Notes: generated from the sequence alone by a model not told the origin. Positions 1-12,424 are shown, numbered from the stretch's first letter. The stretch: 64,000 nucleotides of DNA from Orthonyx spaldingii (GCA_013397795.1 VZTJ01006079.1:62001-126000); one strand, 5' to 3'. Program-made: numbers and translations.

Positions 1-56
1 GTTGCTCACTAATATGTAATCACTAATCACTAATATCTAATCACTATCACTAATTT
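1..56. repeat. short CACTAAT-type tandem repeat at window edge
   Basis: The heptamer CACTAAT recurs four times with spacers such as ATGTAAT and ATCTAAT, giving a degenerate tandem array of about 56 bp that may extend left of the window. No function is suggested. Confidence 0.6.
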
Positions 57-2415
57 TATAATAGCAACAGGAGAAAAATAACTCTTCACAAGTTCTGTGG
101 TGTTATAACCTCTATTGCTGGTGATCCCAGTCTTAGACACACCCCAAATATTCTAAGCAAATATTCCTATTTCTCAAGCTATTTTTATATTGTCAGTGCC
201 TGTTTGTCCATATTCCTGACATCATGTAAGTTTAGTTGTTGGAATATAACCAGACAGAAGATAGAAGGACTGCTCCTTATCTGTGGGAGCATAGACTGGC
301 ACAGGTTTCTGATAGTCTTATTTTCTTGAACGACAATCATTTTACAGACTTCTATCAGGTGAATGATCATTCAGAATAAGACATATGAATTTCAAAGTCT
401 GAAGATTTGTAAGAATGATGAGTATAAAAACATGATGTACAATTTCATATATGCCAAATATAAACACCAACAACCTTCATGTAATCTCTTAATATCCTTT
501 ATACAGAGTTGTGAGACATATTTAGGGCTTGGGGTTTTTATTTGCAGTGCAAGCATGCTTGTGCTACTCAACTGTTTGAGTAGATTTTTATAAGCTACTT
601 TAAGAGGCAACTGTCGTTTTAAATATTGAGTTTATAATAAAGAACAAAGTCACTGTCATACAGTTGTGCATTTTAGTAATAGTAAGCCTGTCTCTTTTCG
701 TCACAATGAAACATTTTTCTGAGTCTACAGGCACTCCCATCATGATGGGAAAACAGCATAACCCATAATACATAATGATCTTTAAGACAAAAAGAAACTT
801 CGATAGGTGGGAATATCAAGGACTATTTGTCAAAGTAGCATTTCACATTTACAGTTTACTACACTGCTACAATTTTAATGAAACAGAAAATCATTTGTGG
901 GGTTCTGTTTGAATTTGGATGGGTAGGTAATTAAAAGGACTTCAGATTTCACTGAACAAAAATGAAATGATGAAGACAATGTCAGATGGGCAAGAGTTAT
1001 AATAGCTTACAAATTAGGGGCTTTCCACTTTATAGATTTACAAATATACACATTTTCTAAATCACTAAAAGAAAATTTGTTTTAACTCAATATTGAGGCA
1101 AGACTGATGGTTTATAAAGACAGGGTTTATCTCTCATTCATTTGTAGTGGATACCAAAAATCCTCACCATCAGTGAAGTGCAGAACCAATCAAAGCAACA
1201 AAAAACTAGTCTGTAAAGCTTTTAACAAGTTTCCCTAAAATATTACACAGAAGCTGTGGAACTGCTATCAGTTCTCTTTGCAGTTTCAACTGAGTAGCAC
1301 TTTATCCTTCTAGTCTCCTATGACTACTCACTATGACTACTCAAGCAGCAGGAGAATGGAGGTTTATCAAAACCTATCTCTTTTCAGTAAAAACATACTT
1401 GGAAAATGACTCATGGTTGCAATTAATGGTGTAACATCCTAACATCCACCAGTAATTATTACCTCAGAGAAAAAAAAAAGTGATTCCAAAGCACAGCTTT
1501 ACTCACCTATTACTTTTATTCTCCCATAAAAATCAAACATTCTTAATTACAAAGAAAATCCTACCCTCCAGTATCTTCTGTATGTTCTGAGTGAACAATA
1601 CAGAAAAGGAACATTCATTGAGATATTGTCATTATTATGACATATTGCTTCAGAAATAAATTCTGGCCTAAGCTAGAACTGTAAAGATCTTTCCAAAGGA
1701 TAAGAAGACAACATAAGTAATTTCCAGTTTGGGACAAAATTTAAAGAGTGATTAATCTGAGGAGTTTTCTTTATGGATACACTTCTTAAAGTGAAGAAGA
1801 AAAATACCCACCCAATTACAGAAACATTTTCCTGCAAAATACTTTCATTGCTGGAATCTCAGTCAACACAGGAAACTCTTTTCCTCTAAAGAGATTACAG
1901 ACTTTATTAACTTGTTTTTTTCAGTCCTGCTTTTTAACTACTGCAGGCATAAAACTTTCGAATACTGAACTTCATCACAAGCTGGAAACAGGGAAAATAA
2001 ATCTGCTACAGCAGAGAAATTTCTGTTGCTGGCAGTCTTTCATCTGACTTCAAGTACAAGATGTCAGACACTGTCTTACTACCTGTAAAATAATTTATAC
2101 TATTGAGGTTTCAATAAACAGAATCTTTAATGGCTATGAAAAAGATAAGTTAAAAGACATTACAATTTTTATCACTGGGGTTCTGTCTAGCTTTCAGAGA
2201 GCTTAAATCACAGAAATTCATTCAATCAACCAAGCAATAATACATATCCAGTATTAACATATACACTTAACATATATTTACAGTTATCTAAAATAAGGAT
2301 TTTTCAGCTTTGCATTATCAGAAGCCTTCCTTTGTAATTAATTTAGGAAGGTTTTCCGCCAGTTGGTAATTTGAAATGGGTTCCTGTATGAAGACAGTCC
2401 TATGCTTATTGGATG
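57..2415. other. unique AT-rich DNA, no gene seen
   Basis: No frame has coding character and no transposon end is recognisable. The frames of 60-76 codons near 185-610 overlap on both strands and look like chance frames. The only structure noted is a perfect 13-bp tandem duplication at 1318-1343. Confidence 0.6.
1318..1343. repeat. perfect 13-bp tandem duplication
   Basis: The unit CTATGACTACTCA occurs twice head to tail without mismatch (1318-1330 and 1331-1343). It is a short duplication in otherwise unique sequence. Confidence 0.85.
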
Positions 2416-2680
2416 TGAAGGGAAACATAGTAGTAAACGATAAGACTGAGGTAATTAATGCCTTCTTTGCCTCCATCTTTTATAGCAAGACCAGTTATTG
2501 TTGGGGCAGCTAGCCTCCTGAACCAGTAGGCAGGAATGGGAAGCAGAATTAAAACCTCATAATCCAATGCAAAATAGGTAGTGACCTACTACATATTTTA
2601 GATACTCACAAGTCTATGGGGACAGATGGGATCTACCTAAGAGTACTGAGGGAGCTGTCAGAAGAGGTCACAAAGTCACT
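2416..2680 (+). mobile_element. CR1 LINE ORF2 fragment (upstream part of an interrupted copy)
   Basis: The plus strand encodes recognisable pieces of CR1 ORF2 in the linker ahead of the reverse transcriptase. One piece is a run like EVINAFFASIF near 2450-2483, and another is SMGTDGIYLRVLRELSEEV near 2611-2668, matching the CR1 pattern of S-x-GPDG-I-H-P-R-V-L-R-E-L. Frameshifts between the two pieces show it is dead. It stops abruptly where an ERVL-type LTR begins. CR1 sequence resumes at about 3171 on the same strand but much further along ORF2. The likely history is one old CR1 copy that lost the reverse transcriptase core and received the LTR. Two separate CR1 insertions cannot be excluded. 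Confidence 0.8.
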
Positions 2681-3131
2681 TTTCTGTTCTGGCCAGGACA
2701 GAATTAATTTTTGGAGTAGCGAGAAGGGGGCATGGCCAGGACCCAGACTTTATTCTATACCACCTCATATCATTGCCAGGTCAGGGTTCCCTTCCACCTC
2801 ATGTGGCAGTGGGAAGGATTGGGTATTGTCAGAGATTTCCATGTGATGAGCGATCACATGTGACTTGTTCATCTCTTTCTTGTCTGCTCTGTCTTTAATA
2901 TTGTTGCTGTTACTGTTCATTGTCTTTTTTCACTGCTCTTTCTAGTAAATAGTTCTTACCTCAATGCATGATGTTTACCTTTAGTGCCTCCAATTCTTCT
3001 CTCCCGCCTGCTACATGGGGAAGGAGGGGAAGGAGGGGAAGGAGGAGAAGGAGGAGAAGGAGGGGAGTGAGTGAGCAGCACATAATTTGGAGTGTTTCAG
3101 TGGGACCACTGAGTTGGGCTAAACCACAATA
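2681..3131 (+). mobile_element. ERVL-type solo LTR nested in CR1
   Basis: The sequence follows the avian ERVL LTR. It starts with a TTCTGGCC-AGGACAGAATTAATTTTT segment, then a CTATACCACCTCATATCA segment in the promoter part. Next comes AGTAAATAGTTCTTACCTCA, equivalent to the usual TTAAACTGTCTTTATCTCA polyadenylation region, then GAGTGAGTGAGC and a terminal GGGCTAAACCACAATA in place of the usual AAACCATGACA. The order places it on the plus strand. A candidate imperfect target duplication is GTCACT (2675-2680) against GCCACT (3132-3137). The first bases of the family consensus (TGTGGTTTTAG) are missing or degraded. No internal retroviral sequence adjoins it, so it is a solo LTR, now old and mutated. 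Confidence 0.82.
3017..3066 (+). repeat. purine minisatellite (GGGGAAGGA / GGAGAAGGA units) inside the ERVL LTR
   Basis: A G/A-only run of about 50 bases is built from 9-bp units GGGGAAGGA and GGAGAAGGA. It sits where the family LTR normally has a short G-run before GAGTGAGTGAGC, so it is a local expansion of that run. It has three GGGG runs with 5-base loops, one short of a classical four-run G-quadruplex. Confidence 0.85.
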
Positions 3132-3170
3132 GCCACTAAATTTTCTGGGTGAGGGATTGAATGCAACCTT

Positions 3171-4011
3171 GGGAAGTTAGACACCAAGATGAGAATATTG
3201 ATCTGTAGGTTCTACAGAGTCACCTGCACCGGCTGGATCAATGGGCTGAAGCCAAATACATGAGTGCAGGGTCCTGCCTTTGGGTCACCACAACCAGCTT
3301 GGGGAAGAGTGGCTGGAAAGCAGCTCAGTAGGAAAACACCTGGAGGTGCTCATTGACAGATGAACATGAGCCAGCTGTGCCCAGGTGGACAAGAAGGCCA
3401 ATGGCATCCTGGCCTGTACCAGTAATAGTGTGGCCAGCAGGACCAGGGCAGTGATTGTCCCCCTGTACTCAGAACTGGTGAGGTCACACCTCAAATCCTG
3501 TGTTCAGTTCTGCGCCCCTCACAACAAGAAAAACACTGAGGTGCTGAAGCGTGTCCAGAGAAGGGCAATGGAGCTGGTCAGGGGTCTGGAGCACAGGTCT
3601 TATGAGGAACAGCTGAGGAAGCTGGGGTTGTTTAGCCTGGAAAAAAGGAGGCTCAGTGGTGACCTTTTCACTGTCTACAACCTCCTGAAAGGAGGGTGTA
3701 GGTAGGTCACGGTCAGCCTCTTCTCCCAGCCAACCAGTGACAGGACAAGAGAACATAACCTCTTGCTGTGCCAGGGGAGGTTTAGGTTGGACATTAGGAA
3801 GAATTTCTTTACAGAAAGGGTGCCTAGACATTGTAATGGGCTGATTATGCAGGTGGTGGAATAAGCATCCCTGGAGGTGTTTAAGGAAAGATTGGATGTG
3901 CCACTTATTGCAATAGTCTGATGGGCATAGTGGTATTCAGTCATAGGTTGGATTGGATGATCTCAGAAGTCTTTCACAACCTGATTGATTCTGTGATCCT
4001 GTGATTCTGTA
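3171..4011 (+). mobile_element. CR1 LINE 3' part with intact tail
   Basis: It encodes CR1 ORF2 C-terminal sequence on the plus strand: a DxxGWINGLKPNT-like stretch (CR1 usual LDRLDRWAEANRMKFN) near 3225, then VQRRAMELVRGLEHRSYEEQ near 3555-3615 and LRKLGLFSLEKRRLSGDL near 3614-3668. Then come LFTVYNLLKGGCR and the 3' UTR motifs for RRFRLDIRKNFF and an untranslated tail. The end at 3985-4011 carries the GATTCTGTGATCCTGTGATTCTG repeat typical of CR1 3' ends. The longest open frame is 106 codons (3385-3705). A full CR1 is about 4.5 kb; this copy lacks everything upstream unless joined to the piece at 2416-2680. Confidence 0.9.
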
Positions 4012-4171
4012 ATAATAATTGCATTGCATACTTGTGAATCATGTTATTTATAGATTTCAGAACATATTACAACAAATATTAAGAGTCTGTCACCTGAGGC
4101 ATAAAACTCTCTATTCCAAAATACTTCAAAGTGCTGAGTTTTTTAAAACTGTAACATGTTTGTTTTATAAA

Positions 4172-4791
4172 GACCTGGGGCTCTTGGTAGATCACAAGCT
4201 GTCCCATGAACTGGCAGTGCCCTTGAGGCCCAGAGGGCCCATGGTATCCTAGGATGCATTGGGAAGAGTGTACCAGCTGGTTGAGAGAGGTGATCCTTCC
4301 CCTCTACTCAGCCCCCACGAGGCACATCTGGAGTGCTGTGTCCAGTTCCAGGCTCCTCAGTACAAGAAATACAAGGAACCACTGGAGAGGGTCTAGTCAA
4401 GGATCCCAAAGACGATTTGGGGTCTGGAGCATTAGTCTAGAAAAAAGACTGAGAGGGGATCTAATTAATGCATATAAATATCTCCAAGGCGGTTGCCAAG
4501 AAAATGGTGCCAGACTCTTTTACGTGGTACCCAGAGACATGACAAAGAGTTATGGCCATATATTAAACCAGAAGTTTCACTTCAACATAAGGAAGAAATT
4601 TGTTACATCGAGGGTGGCAGAGCACTGGAACAAGCTGCACAGGCAGGTCATGGACTTTCCCTCTCTGGAAACATTCCAAACCCACCAAGAAGATTTCCTG
4701 TGTCACTTGCTCTAGGTGACCTTGCCTTGGCAGGGGAGTTGGACTAGGTAATCTCCAGAGGTCCCTTCCAACTCTAGCAATTCTCTGATTT
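4172..4791 (+). mobile_element. CR1 LINE 3' end, 5'-truncated
   Basis: A second plus-strand CR1 copy begins about 160 bp after the previous one ends. It starts inside ORF2 with DLGLLVDHKLSHELAVPL (4172-4225), continues through a degenerate VILPLYSA / HLECCVQF region and SLEKRLRGDLINAYKYLQGG (about 4433-4492). It ends with the CR1 3' UTR, whose last recognisable part is GAGTTGGACTAGGTAATCTC and a worn CTCTAGCAATTCTCTGATT tail. One open frame of 153 codons (4254-4715) covers most of it, but frameshifts relative to CR1 are visible at both ends. It is a typical 5'-truncated dead-on-arrival LINE copy. Confidence 0.9.
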
Positions 4792-6841
4792 ATTTTTTGT
4801 TATAAAGTTTGCATTTAACAAAAACTGCCTATTTCTGAAGTTAGTCCAAACTGATTCACACAAACTAAATCTATCCATAATGAAGCCACAAAATTCTGGC
4901 CACAGTATCATTTTCCTAAGTAATGGACATGGATCCAAGGAATTTAAATGATATGTAGACTATATTTACAAATTTGAGTGCAGAATAATATCAAAGTAAA
5001 CCTTTAATTAGCTATTTCAGAGGTATCAGATTGATCATTATCAAACCTCAGATTAAGTTGCAAATTTGCTTCCCTCCTGTCATTTCTTTTGCCATATCTC
5101 TTCTGCCAAATCTGTTGAAACATTGTCATTTGATCCTACACAAATTTAATATTCAAATTCTCGCAGGGTCTTTTCACTTTTACTGAATAATTTGGCCTCT
5201 TTTGTACAAGTTTATAGAAAGCTGGAATTTGTATATCTCTGATTTTGCAACTGACATGTAGACCAATAGCACTGAGTTCTAAAAATGTAAATCCTTCCTT
5301 TTTCAAAAAGAGTTTTGTACCCTTTAGAGATAATAATTTTACAAAGGTCCATAGATGGGCTTTTTGCAGGGTCGGGTCAGGAAGAAAGAAGATATCCTAA
5401 ACATCTCCAGCAGTGTTCGTAAAAACTTTTACCTCACAAGAGCGTGGTAAAAAGACTTAGTTTCCAATATTTTCTGTGCTCTTTATTTTATGCCTCCATT
5501 ATCGTGTATTCACATACAGGGAACACCTTTTTTAAGTGGTTCTTATAAGCATGCTGGTATCTGCCACTGATTTCCAAAACTCAAAAGATGGGAGGAAAAA
5601 CCAATAATCCAAAAAGAAATTCAAGATTTCTTAATTACTATAAATTATGAATAATAATAAGAGTAGTCAGATTTGACTATATATAGACTATATATATGCA
5701 TTTAAAAAGTAACTCTTTTTGGTACTCCAGTACACAATACTAATATGTAGAGTACATTTTCAAGTTTGCTTATTTATTTGTTTTTTTCTTGGTCTAGATC
5801 AAGATCTCATGCACTTTCCATCTAGCAACAAAAGAGACTGATAAGCACCATATTGCCTCAGAAATTGTTCTATAATCAAGATTTTTTTATTATAAAGCTA
5901 TAAGTTCAAGCATTACATTCTGATCAAGATTTAAAACAAATTTTAGAAAATGTAAAATAGAGATACTCTTGATCATGGCTTTAGATTTGTCTTATATTTT
6001 AACCGTGGTCAGCCACAAAACTTGTATTAAGCCATTCCCAAGATACTAATAGAATACAAGATGTGGACAATTCTTTGTAAAAGTAACCTATCTGATATTG
6101 GAATGATTCAGAGTACTCCTAGGAACCACTTAATGCTTGAAGTCATACGTGTAAATTTGTGGTTTTCTTGTAGACTAGAGTTCAGTTCTAATAAAGTCTG
6201 TATAGCAAGTAGAGGGCAGCTGCAGTTTCTCTGTGAGTTTCCTTGCTTTAGCTGGAGTTTAAAACAGGGTTCATGCTGCCATTTGTCTTGGCTGTAGACT
6301 TCAATGACTTACTATAAATAATGAAATTGCTGGAAAGCTGATAGAAACAGCTGAAATATAAAAGTTCTGTAAAGGCCAAATTGACTTTAACAGTCTCCTG
6401 TAATTTTCACATAGTAATCTTGAAGCTCCCCTAAATTTCTGAATGAGAAATGTCACTCAAATAGCTAAATTTATATAATGTGCCCTTCAGAGGTCAGGAA
6501 GGTGTCCTGTTAGATCCCTTAAAAAGCAGTACTTTTTTACTATTTCAGAAAATTAACCTATTTTGTACTTAACATTGGCAAATTTTGGTGTAGTTGAAGA
6601 AAAATTCAGAAAATTCAGTAAAATTAAAAAAAATAGGTGATATTTTAGGAAAGTTAAAATGTGGTTTCTGTATGGATTCTTGGCAACAACAACAAATTTA
6701 AAAAATTTGCCTGGAATTTTAAGAGTTAATAAAAACTTCTGGACTTCATTGGAGGTGTGGAGGTAACCTTAGGTAAGCAATGGTATCACAAAAACACGTG
6801 ACCACGGAATATGTTTTTTAATTTCGCTCCTATCACATTCT
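4792..6841. other. unique AT-rich DNA, no gene seen
   Basis: No supported gene, transposon end or long tandem repeat was recognised. The frame at 6061-6297 (78 codons) has no recognisable motif and is treated as chance. Confidence 0.55.
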
Positions 6842-7180
6842 TCATAGAATTACAGAGTCGTAGAATGATTTAGATTAGACCTGTAAGGTCATCAACTCCA
6901 ACCATAAACCTAGGACTGCCAAGTCCACCATTAAACCATGTCAAACCATGCCCTTAAGTGTCATATCTGCACATCTCCTAAACACCTTCAGGGATGGTGA
7001 TTCCAACACCTCCCTAAGCAACCTGTTCCAATGTTTGGCAATACTTTTAGTGAATAACTTTTTTCTAGCAGTCAGTGCAGCTTGATACTTATCCTATCAC
7101 TAGTTACCTGGGAGAAGAGATCAACACACCTCTGCTACAACCTCCTTTCAGGTGGTTGTAGAGAACAATAAGGTTGCTTC
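6842..7180 (-). mobile_element. CR1 LINE 3' end, minus strand
   Basis: Read on the minus strand this is a CR1 3' end. The terminal repeat is at 6842-6870 (TCATAGAATTACAGAGTCGT in forward reading). It is followed by the worn RDLxxLxGHQLQ-type UTR and by the region whose forward reading is ACCTCCTTTCAGGTGGTTGT, characteristic of CR1. It is about 340 bp long and 5'-truncated, with many substitutions and no useful frame. Confidence 0.85.
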
Positions 7181-9916
7181 CTACAATTGTTAAATCCTAT
7201 TCCACTTATGTGAAATAGCCTCCCAAAAGAAGGAAATATAGTATTAGAAAGACATAATGACAATGGCATAACACAGTTAATTATTACACTGTCCCTTTAG
7301 AAGAAGGTGACTTTATTACATTCGAACCAAGAGAAGTAAGGTTTCGACATGCCCCAAAGACTGAATGATGTGTGAACTTTTTAATGTAGAGTTGTTCTTT
7401 TAATATAAAATAATGAAATTTAAACAAACAATTTTTAGTGTCTGCCAAAGTAAGAATGAGATATGTGAAGACCCAGGTTGTACTGACTCTCTGTCTTCAA
7501 TTACTATTGACCCTTTGGATTTGGCCAAATTTAGAGTTAAAATGTTTGCTTCTTCCTCCCTTCCTTCACCATATTTCTAAAATTCAGTTTCAAAATAAAT
7601 GTTAATAAGTTTCAAAGCTGTCATGTACATTGCATTAATGTACTGCTTTTATCCAAAAGACCATGAAATAACAATGATTTAGGTCTGTAATCAGTATTTA
7701 TTAATCATAAATTTAGTTTTAAAGAGATACAAAGAGTTAGGGTTTATTTTCAAACAGACTCATTTGTCCATATATCAAACTTCCTTTAGCAATAGGTAGA
7801 AGACATTTTAGGTGTTCATTCTAAGGGGGAAAAAAAACCCAGTATCCCAAACTGACAGTTATTGAATTTGAGTATAATAGTAAAGGTGTTCATAAGTCAT
7901 AAGAAATCCAATATAGAAATGAGGAAATTAAAATTGTATTGTATTTTTATAGAGGTTTATTGAGTGAACCTTGAAGAGTAAGTGTATCTACATTATATTT
8001 TCCCTGTCATTTAACTAATTGCACAGAGAACTCAACTGTTGCACAGACATCTGCACAGAACTGCAAGTGCAACTCCACTACTGATGCAAATTTTATAGTC
8101 CCCAAAGTGGAGTTAGTTTTTCCTTTGGTGTAATTCTTGACTTCCAGATTTTAATAATTCAGTGAATTAACAGATATTTTGATTGAAGGCATTAGAATAG
8201 CTAAGAAAAAATGTTCTATCATAAAATTTTTACACACTAATTAAAATGCTCAGTAGCTGACCAATTTCTAAATAAAGACAGGGAAAAAGATACAATCTAT
8301 TCTTTTTTTCCCCTGCATATAAAACTATATGAGTGACTGCAAGTTTGCTTCAATTAATTACTTTAATGACATGACATTTACTACAATACTTAATAATAAT
8401 CTAATGGGAAATATACTGAGGTCACTGGAAATAACCTTAGATCAGTTGCAAAGACAAATTAAAGATAATTTTTCAAATTCAAGATCTTTCATTCTTTGGC
8501 AAACATGATATTGGAGGTCAAAGATACTCTAGGGAAAGACTAATTTCATAAATCAAATCATGCATAAATAATCCAATAGTATGAAACTGCAATATTATTC
8601 TTGGAAACCAAATCAGTTACTGTATGCTGGCTTTTAACATCTTTAGGTAGCAATTGATTGATCATGATTCATATGAATATCCCTCAACATGTCCAACTAC
8701 TTAGAGATTTTTTCCAGAGTGACAAATAATACTTTGCTTTGTTTATCTGTGTTTCTCCCTTATCTAATAAAAGTCTTTTCATGTGTAGCTTATCAGTATC
8801 TACTTTCTCTGTGGCAGATATACATACTAGACTATAGAACTAAAAATATACTCCTAAACATCAGAAATGCAGGTAGTAGGATGAAATACATTGAAGAATA
8901 AAATTCCTCCTTTCATAATCAAGGAGTCAATATGAAAAATATTTTTTTAAAAGTCTCTTGATATCACCTCAGTCAGTAAATTTTTAAAATGTTTGTCAGA
9001 ATTGCGTGTAGGATGGATTTCGATCAGCTACAGCAATATTTAGATCACTGCCAGTGAGACAATAGTAACTATGAAGACGCGTTAAATCTACTGCAAGACA
9101 TTTGTAAAATACTGGGGATGAGATTCAACTAACACTGAAAGTCTACTTTCTAACCTCACCTAGTCATCTAAGCTTCCCTTTTCAATCAATAGACACTTAA
9201 TAGGAGTGATCCATTTTACCTTAATCAGTACATCTAAAAGTAGGCTAAACTATTTCAGCCATCTGCTTTAGGATGAACTGCACTCTAATAATGACTTCTT
9301 TTCTACATTGGTTACAATGGAAACCTCAGGTGTCTGGGTCAGATTTGATGTATGCGTTATAGGTATTCAGACTTATAGAACTGAAATTCAGTTGATACAC
9401 TTCTGTTAGCACTTTTCTTAGCATATATTCATATATTCAATTGAATATCAACAATTTCAGGATTCCTCTGAGAGTTGATGATCCATTTATTGCTATGACA
9501 TGCATTATCAAGGCCAGTATGTTTACACTGCATTTGTGATACCCTTCACTCAGAGATTTAATCCATGAAAATGAGTATCTAGAAATAATTGCTCCAAACA
9601 CAGCTGATGTTGTTGCAATCACACCAACACAATCAAATTTCTAACCTAGGCAAGGAAATATAAATTTAGTTATCATGGAGTCATAGTATAAATACTTTCC
9701 AAACTTAAATTAGTCCTCTAAACTTCATGCAGATTAACTCCAATTATGAGGTGCCTCCACTGTTTCTTGTGTAGAAGCCTCTGCTAAGATCTCAAATTCT
9801 ATAAAATTATGTACACATTTATGTGTACATCAGTGTTAGTGAGAGCAAGTAAGCAGAGACTGGCAGATCGAATTAGTTGGTGTTGAGAACCCAGTGCTTA
9901 TCTCAGATATTTTTTG
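7181..9916. other. unique AT-rich DNA, no gene seen
   Basis: No coding frame or transposon end is recognised. Frames at 8689-8901 and 9437-9622 are short, hydrophobic AT-rich translations without a motif. Confidence 0.55.
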
Positions 9917-11395
9917 TTGCACATTGCTGGGTCATGTCCAGTCTCTCACCCACCAGCATCCCCAAGTCCTTCTTGGCAGGGCTGCTCTCCATCTGTCTAT
10001 CCCCCAGCTGCTGTTGATACTGGGGATTGCTCCAACCCAGGTGCAGCACCTTGCACTTGGTATTGTTGAACCTCAGGAGATTTGTGTGGGTTCACTTCCT
10101 TGAACTTGTCCAAGATCCTCAGGAAGGCATCCTGTCCTTCAGATGCACCACTCAGCTTGGTGTCATCTGCAAATTTGCTGAGCATGCACTTCATCTCTTT
10201 ATCTATATCATTAATAAATATGTTAAATAACACTGGAGGAAAACAGTGTTAATAACACAGATCCCTGAGGGACCCCACTTGTCTGTGATGTTCATTGGGA
10301 CTCTCATCTGTTAACCACTACCCTTTGGATGCCACCATCCAACCAATTGGTTAACCACGTAGCAGCCCACCCATCAAATCCATTTCTCTCCAATTTAGAG
10401 AGAAAGGTGTTGTAGGGGACTGTGAAAAAAGGCTTTCCAGAAGTCTGCATACACGACATCTGCAGCTCTTCCTTTATCCACTGGCGGGGTCACTCCAGCA
10501 TAGAAGGCCATTTTGCTGGTCAGGCAGGACTCGTTCTTGGTGAAGCCACACTGGCTGCCCAGAATATCCTCTCTGTCCCCCATGTTCCTCCATGTAGGCA
10601 GATATGTTCAATGGTCTTCCCAGGAAAGAGGTGAGGCTCACAGGTTGGCAGTTCTCAGGTCCTTCTTTTCATCCTTTGAAAATGTGGGTACAATGTTTCC
10701 TGTTTTTCCAGTCACCTGGGACTTAATCTGACTGCCATGACTTTTCAGATATCATGGACAGTGTCTTGGAAGCTACATCAGCCAATTCCCTCAGGACTCT
10801 GGCGTGCATCTCATGGGATCCCATAGTCTTATGCACATTCAAGTTCCTCAGGTGGTCCAGAACCTGATCTTTAGTTACAGCGGGAGGGACTTTGCTTCCC
10901 CTGTCCCTATCCTACTGTCCATCTACTCAAGACGTGTGGGAGGAGAGGTCTGCCTTGAAGATTGAGTCAAAAATGTTGTCTCAACAACATACCTCAGCCT
11001 TCTTCTCATCCCTCGTTACCAGTTTTCCATCATTGTTGACCAGGGCGGTCAACCTTCTTTGACCTTCCTTGTTTACCTGTCCTTGTTTCCACCACCTGTG
11101 TATTTGTCTCTTTCCCTTTAATTTTACCAGCAGGTGTCTCTTCAGCCGTGCTGGTCTCTTGCCTTCCTTGCCTGATTTCTTGCTCCAAGAGATTGCTAGC
11201 TCTTGTGCTCTGTGGAAGACTTCCTTAAAGATCTGCCAGCTCTGTTCCACTTCCTTGTCCCTGAGAGCAGTGTCCTAGAGATTTTATTGTCTATCTCCTT
11301 GAAGAGCTGGCAGTTTGTTTTCCAAAATTTGGGGCCCTAACTTTACTCCTTACCTGACCCTTATCCCTCAAGACTGCAAACTACACTAATGTATG
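9917..11395 (-). mobile_element. CR1 LINE ORF2 interior piece (reverse transcriptase region), minus strand
   Basis: Minus-strand frames read in CR1 ORF2 order from high to low coordinate. 11250-10981 gives RPARLKRHLLVKLKGKRQIH, a WKQGQV run, then NNDGKLVTRDEKKAEV with an internal deletion. 10583-10395 gives QCGFTKNESCLT, then AFYAGVTPPVDKGRAADVVY. 10233-9997 gives LFNIFINDIDKEMKCMLSKF followed by FADDTKLSGA, where FADD (10162-10173) is the CR1 form of the catalytic YADD box of reverse transcriptase. The frames are separated by stops and frameshifts, so no enzyme is made. Unusually for CR1 the copy has neither the 5' end nor the 3' tail, so it is an interior remnant. A full CR1 ORF2 protein is about 900-1000 residues. 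Confidence 0.9.
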
Positions 11396-12418
11396 TTCAC
11401 TACTTTAACATCTATTGTCAGCTTTCAATCTTGCCTGAAACATTCAATTACCTTTGTTAGAATAAACCTACAGAAATTGTATAGAAATATGATAAATATA
11501 TCTATTTGAATCCCTACCAAAATTGAGGTGGTTTTAAAATTGTCCTTATGCTTATATAGTTTCCTGGTAAAATCTTTTATTTCTAGCCTTTCTTACACTG
11601 ATAGCACAACCATTTCCAGCATTGGAGTGATTTTTTTTAATGAATATAAGCAGATTTTTTTGAAATGCAGCATTTTTTTATTTGGCAGCATTTAGAGTCA
11701 ATAATATGAATTTCATATTTTACACACTTGTATTTTCCACTGTGAGTGTCTGTATTAAAAAATTGTGCTGCTATGATCCTGACAGCAGTGGTGAGGATAC
11801 AATGGTAAATCTGTTATGCGGCATGATGCTGTTAAGCACCTGAATAAAGTCCTTCCCTTATCAAAAGCATTTGATTCTCCTTTTTTGATAGAAGAACTTC
11901 AAAAGTATACTTTTACTGTTTTTTTTTTTCTTGTTTTTACTTTTATGTGGCAGTTCCAACAATATCATACCTCATCTATATCAACCTTTCTCCACTTTTG
12001 GCAATATCTAGAAAGGGAATTATATCTATAATTATGACAATTTAAATCCTGTTTGATCTTTGGAAATGTTTTGTATTTATTTGCATTTATATGTTGAATA
12101 TTGCCGTTGAATAATTAGTCAGAAATTCTTATGTTCAATTAATTACTCATTTTTCCTCTAAATAGCACTGATAAGTTTCAAATGAAAGAAATTTTTAAAA
12201 AAACATACTAACAGAGACATAGCAAACAAAATTTGAAACACCCATTTATCAAGTGAACATTATTTGTCACTAAAATCTGTAAAAATTCCAACATTCACAA
12301 TAATTTGCATGACTGTCCATCTAGATAAAGTATGCTTTGAGTAACATAAACTGATAAACCACTACCTGGGTTTTTTTAACACTTACCTTTGTAAAAAGAT
12401 GGGGGCAGAGAAAAAAGA
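11396..12418. other. unique AT-rich DNA, no gene seen
   Basis: Nothing beyond short T-rich runs is recognised. The 71-codon frame at 11816-12031 is T-rich and motif-free. Confidence 0.55.
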
Positions 12419-12424
12419 TCTTAA
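12419..12424. repeat. left target site duplication TCTTAA
   Basis: TCTTAA immediately precedes the TG of the LTR at 12425 and is repeated exactly at 13108-13113 after the terminal CA. Confidence 0.9.

Noticed and set aside
3017..3066. Canonical G-quadruplex
   Set aside because: Only three GGGG runs with short loops are present; the fourth lies more than 20 bases away.
4254..4715. 153-codon plus frame as a host gene
   Set aside because: Its translation is CR1 ORF2 C-terminal sequence out of and into frame; it is a dead LINE copy.
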